A DNA stretch of 64,000 nucleotides from Alteromonadaceae bacterium (GTDB lineage Bacteria; Pseudomonadota; Gammaproteobacteria; Enterobacterales; Alteromonadaceae), in NCBI GenBank assembly GCA_014872785.1, contig WKFJ01000004.1, forward strand, positions 62,001 to 126,000, written 5' to 3'. The position numbers were made by a program, and so were the translations under genes. The notes beneath the pieces were generated by a model, which was not told the origin of the DNA, ran no database searches, and was given only the letters and a program-made list of their open reading frames with translations. Below are positions 63,230 through 64,000 of the stretch, in pieces (position 1 is the stretch's first letter; every line of letters begins with the position of its first letter).

Positions 63230-64000
63230 CTACAGCTCAAAAAACTCTGTGAAGCACTTGTAAAGCTGGGTACCACCTAAAACGCTTGCTGAAGGAAAAT
63301 GTAAGATGGGAATGAGATCACATGGCGCTTTAATTTCACTAACCGCGCGCTCGTTCTCCAACTCATCCACATTCAGTACCCTTGCCATTACACTGTTCTT
63401 TTTGGCAAACACACCGGGCTGAGCAAGATACTCCACAATACCACCGGTGGGTGCGTACATAATTTTGTAATCTTTGAGCATTACCGCGTAACGGGTAATT
63501 TCAACCGGCAGAAAACTGTCTTTAGGAAAGCAATTTTTATAGGTCAAATAGGCTAAAATTCCCTTGGCATCATAGGCACCTGAAGTAAATTCGATAACTT
63601 CTTGAGATCCCATCTCAACCGTAAACGCTTCAATGCCAAAATCCCAATCTCGTTTTGGATACTTCTCTGATAACGCATCCTTAAGCTGCCACCAAGGACA
63701 GAAAGTCGCTTCATCTAGCGCCCCAGCGAAGACATTGGGAATGAGAATGACATTCGGAATATTAAAATACTGTGCCGACTCGCGGGCATACTCAGGTACG
63801 TAAATGTGCCGGCATGAAACCGGTCCATTGTGCAAATCCAATACAATGTCAGCATCAAACGCAAAGCGTTGCAACTTGAGGTTCAATTGCTGAGCTAGCC
63901 CAACTCCCCAAGTTCTCGAGAGCACCTCATCAATACCACTTTTAATGTGAGCGCGAAATTCCGCCTTAATTTCAGCCAGGATTTCATCGGGTTTCACCTT
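63230..64000 (-). CDS. Succinylglutamate desuccinylase/aspartoacylase-family protein, 5' partial
   Basis: The frame is open to the right edge; GTG at 63997 may not be the start. The visible 255 residues contain DLHNGPVSCRHIYVPEYA (third zinc-ligand region), FTVEMGSQEVIEF and a C-terminal ring of beta strands (TGGIVEYLAQPGVFAKKNSV). The N-terminal HxxE zinc motif lies outside the window. The family hydrolyses N-acyl amino acids (AstE, aspartoacylase). No gene neighbour identifies the substrate. Confidence 0.78.
   Translation of the reverse strand, partial: KVKPDEILAEIKAEFRAHIKSGIDEVLSRTWGVGLAQQLNLKLQRFAFDADIVLDLHNGPVSCRHIYVPEYARESAQYFNIPNVILIPNVFAGALDEATFCPWWQLKDALSEKYPKRDWDFGIEAFTVEMGSQEVIEFTSGAYDAKGILAYLTYKNCFPKDSFLPVEITRYAVMLKDYKIMYAPTGGIVEYLAQPGVFAKKNSVMARVLNVDELENERAVSEIKAPCDLIPILHFPSASVLGGTQLYKCFTEFFEL

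Overview
The window looks like chromosome from a marine gammaproteobacterium of the Alteromonadales (Alteromonas/Glaciecola/Paraglaciecola type). This is inferred from gene content: a cAMP-CRP very close to the E. coli protein, the lptM-lysA-dapF-DUF484-xerC-yigB order, PyrC and PurEK of the E. coli type, RraB, TonB-dependent receptors and a Xanthomonas-sux-like sucrose locus. No rRNA, tRNA, CRISPR array, insertion sequence or prophage was seen. The two ends cut genes: a YgjP-like metallopeptidase on the left and a succinylglutamate desuccinylase/aspartoacylase-family protein on the right.

Layout. 1-4.9 kb: metallopeptidase, crp, a three-gene VOC / DGPF(YCII) / ECF42-type sigma operon, an alkyltransferase-like DNA-repair protein and a DTW-domain tRNA modifier. 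5-16 kb: a large hybrid histidine kinase, a TonB receptor divergent from a periplasmic binding protein, an exported amidase, a Lys-rich exported small protein, and a LysR regulator followed by an ADP-ribosylglycohydrolase. 16-27.7 kb: a secreted subtilase; then a mostly minus-strand block with a LysE exporter, an Eco47II-like restriction-modification pair, a CoA-transferase, a GNAT enzyme, an MFS drug exporter, the glutathione-dependent formaldehyde pathway (frmA, fghA) and an atypical Nramp relative. 27.8-37.2 kb: sucrose utilisation, with a LacI regulator, amylosucrase (frameshifted here), outer-membrane receptor, sodium symporter and fructokinase. 37.4-45.4 kb: a DinB-like protein, an OlsF-like two-domain acyltransferase, pyrC, an Na/Pi symporter, purEK, an Mpo1-like protein and cnoX. 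45.5-49.3 kb: two spondin-domain proteins followed by a two-component system. 49.3-53.9 kb: the xerC/dapF/lysA cluster including the tiny lipoprotein lptM. 54-64 kb: an EF-hand protein, a TMEM175-like channel relative, an Hpt-HD-GYP protein, a plsC-like acyltransferase, rraB, an SpmA/SpmB-like protein, two paralogous esterases, a small outer-membrane barrel and an XRE-TPR regulator with a premature amber codon.

How genes work together. The clearest system is sucrose uptake and cleavage: receptor (outer membrane), symporter (inner membrane), amylosucrase (glucan plus fructose) and fructokinase, probably under the LacI regulator. Similar operator-like palindromes lie at the regulator's own start and in the divergent amylosucrase/receptor region. 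The amylosucrase reading frame is broken by an apparent one-base deletion, so either the strain cannot cleave sucrose this way or the base is a sequencing error.

Other points of interest are three TTACAAC direct repeats abutting the start of a methyltransferase with its own N-terminal helix-turn-helix, a perfect palindrome before the LysR/ADP-ribosylhydrolase pair, a second esterase whose homology starts before any start codon, and an amber codon inside the XRE-TPR gene.
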